DNA of 17,765 bases, taken from positions 1 to 17,765 of the forward strand of contig JALRDC010000009.1 of NCBI GenBank assembly GCA_023262245.1, written 5' to 3'. The notes below the pieces were generated by a model. It did no database searches. It saw nothing but the letters and a program-made list of their open reading frames with translations, and had not been told where the DNA came from. Source of the stretch: Flavobacteriaceae bacterium (GTDB lineage: Bacteria > Bacteroidota > Bacteroidia > Flavobacteriales > Flavobacteriaceae). The position numbers were made by a program, and so were the translations under genes. Positions 14,982 to 17,765 of the stretch are shown here, one piece after another (position 1 is the first letter of the stretch; every line of letters begins with the position of its first letter).

Positions 14982-16610
14982 ATGTTAGCAAGACCTATTT
15001 TAATATTGTGGTTCACTTTTAGCCTTTGCTCTTGGTCTCAAGAACAAGCAGTTTTAAGTGTAGCTATAGACACTACAGCAGTTAAAATAGGTGAACAAAT
15101 CAATTATATTCTTCAAATAAAGGCAGATAGCACTGCCCAAGTAGTTTTCCCTGAGCAACCCATATTTGCTCCTTTTGAACTTCTGGAAGCCAGCCCAGTT
15201 GATACACTAAGAGCACAATCCCATTTTCTATACACTAAAAAATACGCTTTAATTCAATTTGATTCCGGAAATTATTTTTTGCCACAACAGCAGGTCATGG
15301 TCAATGGTTTTTCAAAAATCGCAGACCTGATACCCATACGGGTACATCCTGTAGAAGTAGATACCACCAAACAAAAACTCTACGATATAAAACCCCTTAG
15401 AGCGGTTGAGAAAAATTACGAGGCACTTATTGCACAAATTCTTTGGTCGGTGGTATTTGTTTTGGCACTTATTGGAATTTTCTACACCTATCTATTTCAA
15501 AAAAGAAGAAAAGAACTCAGGGAACGAGAATTGGCACCCTTTGAGCGTGCCATAGAAGAACTAAAGGCACTAGAAAAAGAGAGCCTAAGTGAACAAGAGG
15601 AATTTAAACAATATTATTCTAGACTTACAGAAGTTGTGCGACGCTATCTAGATGAAGAAGCCAAAATTGATGCCTTGGAGAGTACTTCTGAGGAACTATT
15701 GATCAAATTAGAACTAAGAAAAGATGCGGGAACCTTAGACTTAGAACGCAAGACTTTGATGAGTTTAAGAGAAGTACTTCAAAATGCGGACCTGGTAAAA
15801 TTTGCAAAATCATTACCAGAATCCCGTAGGGCAAATGAAGATCGAAAAGTAGTAGAAATGGTGGTGATTGAAACAAAAGAAGCATTGCCAGAACCTACAG
15901 AAGAAGAGCTGAGAGAAAAAGCAGCCTACCAAGAATATTTAGCTAAAAAACGCAGAAAAGAACAATGGATCTGGGGACTTTCAGGAACGGGAATCTTAAC
16001 CCTCCTTGCCCTAGTAGTGAGCATGCTTATCTATGGTTATTATCCCGTTCGAGATACACTTTTAAAATATCCAACTAAAGAGTTAATTAGTGGGGAATGG
16101 GTCACTAGTCAATACGGAACTCCTCCGTTAAAAATCGAAACACCCGAAGTGTTAGAACGCTACCTTAGAGAACAACAAAATATTCAGCAATTTGGACTAG
16201 GAACATTGGACAGTCCTTTTTACATTGATTTACTATTTGATTTCCCCAAAGTCGATTCAAAACAACAAGAAACACCTGAGGCAAATCCACAAGAAGCGGA
16301 TATAGAGAAAGGAGAGGCTCTAGTACAATCCATAATATCCAATTTTGAATCTAAAGGAGCTGTAAATATTTTCATCAAAAATGATGTTTATAACCTTCCC
16401 TCTGGAATTCCTGTTGCAAAAGTTTACGGGACTCTTGACTATCCCAAAGAGGGAATGAAAGAGCGCACTCGATGCAACTTTAACGCACTGCTCTTTACTT
16501 TTGATCAAGGAACCATCATCCTTACGATGATGTATGAAAAAGAGGATCGTTACGCACCTGAGATAGAACAGCGCATCATCAACAGCTTAGAATTAGTAAA
16601 AGAACTTTAA
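14982..16610 (+). CDS. BatD-like two-span membrane protein of the Bat operon
   Basis: A 542-residue protein whose layout I read as: signal peptide 1-20 (ending CSWSQ); a periplasmic beta-sandwich of BatD type (about 21-140); a first membrane span (about 149-172); a cytoplasmic, highly charged helical region (about 173-328, with APFERAIEELKAL and YYSRLTEVVRRYLDEEA, as in DUF4381-like proteins); a second span (about 330-354); and a periplasmic C-terminal domain (about 400-542) that has a YGTLDYP...NFNALLFTFDQGTIILTMMYE core. The final domain is unassigned by me. Its ATG abuts the DUF58 stop without a gap and BatA starts 3 bases after its own stop. It probably links MoxR/DUF58 in the cytoplasm to the periplasm. 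Confidence 0.8.
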   Translation: MLARPILILWFTFSLCSWSQEQAVLSVAIDTTAVKIGEQINYILQIKADSTAQVVFPEQPIFAPFELLEASPVDTLRAQSHFLYTKKYALIQFDSGNYFLPQQQVMVNGFSKIADLIPIRVHPVEVDTTKQKLYDIKPLRAVEKNYEALIAQILWSVVFVLALIGIFYTYLFQKRRKELRERELAPFERAIEELKALEKESLSEQEEFKQYYSRLTEVVRRYLDEEAKIDALESTSEELLIKLELRKDAGTLDLERKTLMSLREVLQNADLVKFAKSLPESRRANEDRKVVEMVVIETKEALPEPTEEELREKAAYQEYLAKKRRKEQWIWGLSGTGILTLLALVVSMLIYGYYPVRDTLLKYPTKELISGEWVTSQYGTPPLKIETPEVLERYLREQQNIQQFGLGTLDSPFYIDLLFDFPKVDSKQQETPEANPQEADIEKGEALVQSIISNFESKGAVNIFIKNDVYNLPSGIPVAKVYGTLDYPKEGMKERTRCNFNALLFTFDQGTIILTMMYEKEDRYAPEIEQRIINSLELVKEL

Positions 16611-16613
16611 TCT

Positions 16614-17618
16614 ATGTTTGAAGGAATTTATTTTGCTAATCCCAATTACCTCTGGTTACTCTTAGTACTGCCAGGGGCTTTGGTATGGCATCTTTTTACA
16701 TGGAAAAAGAAACAGCCTGTCCTGAAAATGCCGAGTCTTTCAGGCTTTCAAGGAGCTTCTTCATTTTGGTCCAAAATCCTGCCCTTTCTTTATGTCATTC
16801 GATTACTAGCGATGGCTTTGATTGTATTGGCCATTGCCCGCCCTCAAACAGTTGATGTATCTACTCGAACCAAAACAAATAAAGGAATCGATATCGTAAT
16901 GGCTATTGATGTTTCTTCCAGTATGTTGGCACAAGATTTAAAGCCTGACCGTTTGAGCGCGCTTAAAAGAGTTGCAGAGACATTTGTAGAAGACCGCATG
17001 TCAGACCGCATAGGGTTGGTCTTATATGCAGGAGAAAGCTATACCAAAACACCCATAACTAGTGACAAGAGTATCGTTAAGTCTTCTTTACGAGAGATTA
17101 CTTTTCAAGGGCTTATAGAAGACGGGACTGCTATAGGGATGGGACTTGCTACTTCTGTAAATCGACTTAAAGACAGTAAAGCAAAAAGTAAAATCATCAT
17201 CCTTTTAACAGATGGTGTGAACAATTCTGGATTTATTGACCCGAAAATTGCAACCGAACTGGCGGTAGAATTTGGAATAAAAACCTATACCATTGGTTTG
17301 GGAAGCAACGGAACTGCCTTGGCACCCATAGGAATTTTACCTAGTGGAAAATTTAAATACGGAATGACCAAGGTAGAAATAGACGAAGCCCTCTTAAAAG
17401 AAATAGCTCAAAAAACAGGAGGTATCTATTTTAGAGCTACAGACAATAAAAAACTGGAAGAAATTTATGCTGAAATCAACAAATTGGAAAAAACCGAAAT
17501 TGAAGAATTCAAATATTACAATTACGATGAAAAATACCGAATCTTAGTACTGCTCGCTCTAGGATTGATTGTCATAGAATGGGTTGGGAGAAACACCTTA
17601 TTTAAAAGCTTTATCTGA
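16614..17618 (+). CDS. batA: BatA: membrane-anchored von Willebrand A-domain protein
   Basis: A 334-residue protein of typical BatA size. It opens with a membrane span (about 11-28, YLWLLLVLPGALVWHLF) and a second (about 58-76). The vWA domain (about 91-300) has an intact metal-ion site: D99-V-S-S-S103, a downstream GTAIG threonine, and LLTDGVNN. A C-terminal span (about 308-327) follows. Bat proteins were named for Bacteroides aerotolerance, and BatA-BatB are thought to form a membrane complex with MoxR. The vWA domain lies between spans 2 and 3. The stop TGA overlaps the ATG of batB by one base. Confidence 0.95.
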   Translation: MFEGIYFANPNYLWLLLVLPGALVWHLFTWKKKQPVLKMPSLSGFQGASSFWSKILPFLYVIRLLAMALIVLAIARPQTVDVSTRTKTNKGIDIVMAIDVSSSMLAQDLKPDRLSALKRVAETFVEDRMSDRIGLVLYAGESYTKTPITSDKSIVKSSLREITFQGLIEDGTAIGMGLATSVNRLKDSKAKSKIIILLTDGVNNSGFIDPKIATELAVEFGIKTYTIGLGSNGTALAPIGILPSGKFKYGMTKVEIDEALLKEIAQKTGGIYFRATDNKKLEEIYAEINKLEKTEIEEFKYYNYDEKYRILVLLALGLIVIEWVGRNTLFKSFI

Positions 17619-17765
17619 TGTATCAAATTGACGCTTACCAATACATTTACCTTTTGGGCGTTTTACCGCTACTGTGGTTTTCATTTGCATTGGTTCAACG
17701 CTGGAAGCGAAAAACCCAAGCTGCTTTTGCCCGTCCAGAATTGTTGGAATTATTAAGCCCTAACC
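17618..17765 (+). CDS. batB: BatB, N-terminal part (truncated by window edge)
   Basis: The ATG at 17618 shares its A with the batA stop (TGATG), and the frame is open to the window end, giving 49 residues. The start MYQIDAYQYIYLLGVLPLLWF, followed by WKRKTQ and FARPELLELLSPN, has the usual BatB form: one N-terminal membrane helix, a basic patch and the LLSPN element ahead of a second span and a vWA domain, both outside the window. Translation is almost certainly coupled to batA. Confidence 0.85.
   Translation, partial: MYQIDAYQYIYLLGVLPLLWFSFALVQRWKRKTQAAFARPELLELLSPN

Noticed and set aside
1..17765. CRISPR arrays, insertion sequences, attachment sites, tRNA or rRNA genes
   Set aside because: No regular repeats, transposase or integrase motifs, terminal inverted repeats or cloverleaf-like segments were seen on either strand.

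Overview
The window looks like a chromosomal stretch of a marine-type Flavobacteriia (Bacteroidota) genome. It is AT-rich, has very short gene spacings, lacks recognisable Shine-Dalgarno sequences, and carries a CarboxypepD-regulatory-domain TonB receptor, a DUF5689 lipoprotein and the flavobacterial MoxR/DUF58/Bat cluster. I see no tRNA, rRNA, CRISPR array, insertion sequence or phage gene, and no gene-free stretch longer than about 160 bases.

Layout, left to right. (1) Bases 1-421 hold the 3' end of an unrecognised gene and a possible 38-residue membrane peptide. (2) On the minus strand (1310-1666, then 418-1320) a small ArsC/Spx-family thioredoxin-fold protein overlaps an EamA/DMT-type membrane transporter by 11 bases. 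(3) Divergent from these, plus-strand genes run from 1766 to 4903: a cystathionine gamma-synthase/lyase-type PLP enzyme, the lipid A enzyme LpxH and the ribosome-associated GTPase HflX, tightly packed. (4) Bases 4907-10190 form an envelope module: an exported endonuclease/exonuclease/phosphatase (EEP) protein on the minus strand, then divergently a TonB-dependent receptor and an OB-fold (DUF5689) lipoprotein. The receptor is broken by one in-frame TAA at 7323-7325. (5) Bases 10199-12913, minus strand, hold an SRPBCC+GyrI-like protein and, upstream, an aldo/keto reductase followed by a short-chain dehydrogenase. (6) From 13065 to the right edge runs a MoxR - DUF58 - BatD-like - BatA - BatB operon, truncated by the window.

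How the genes fit together. The Bat operon is a classic MoxR-AAA/von Willebrand factor A chaperone-like membrane system. The most interesting region is 4907-10190. EEP nuclease and OB-fold parts that occur in one polypeptide in secreted ExeM/YhcR-type nucleases seem here to be split into separate exported proteins on either side of a TonB transporter. This suggests, by inference only, extracellular DNA or nucleotide/phosphate-ester scavenging, with the transporter inactivated (or misread) in this genome. I did not find convincing evidence for a wholly new defence or mobile system; most of the window is ordinary core genome.
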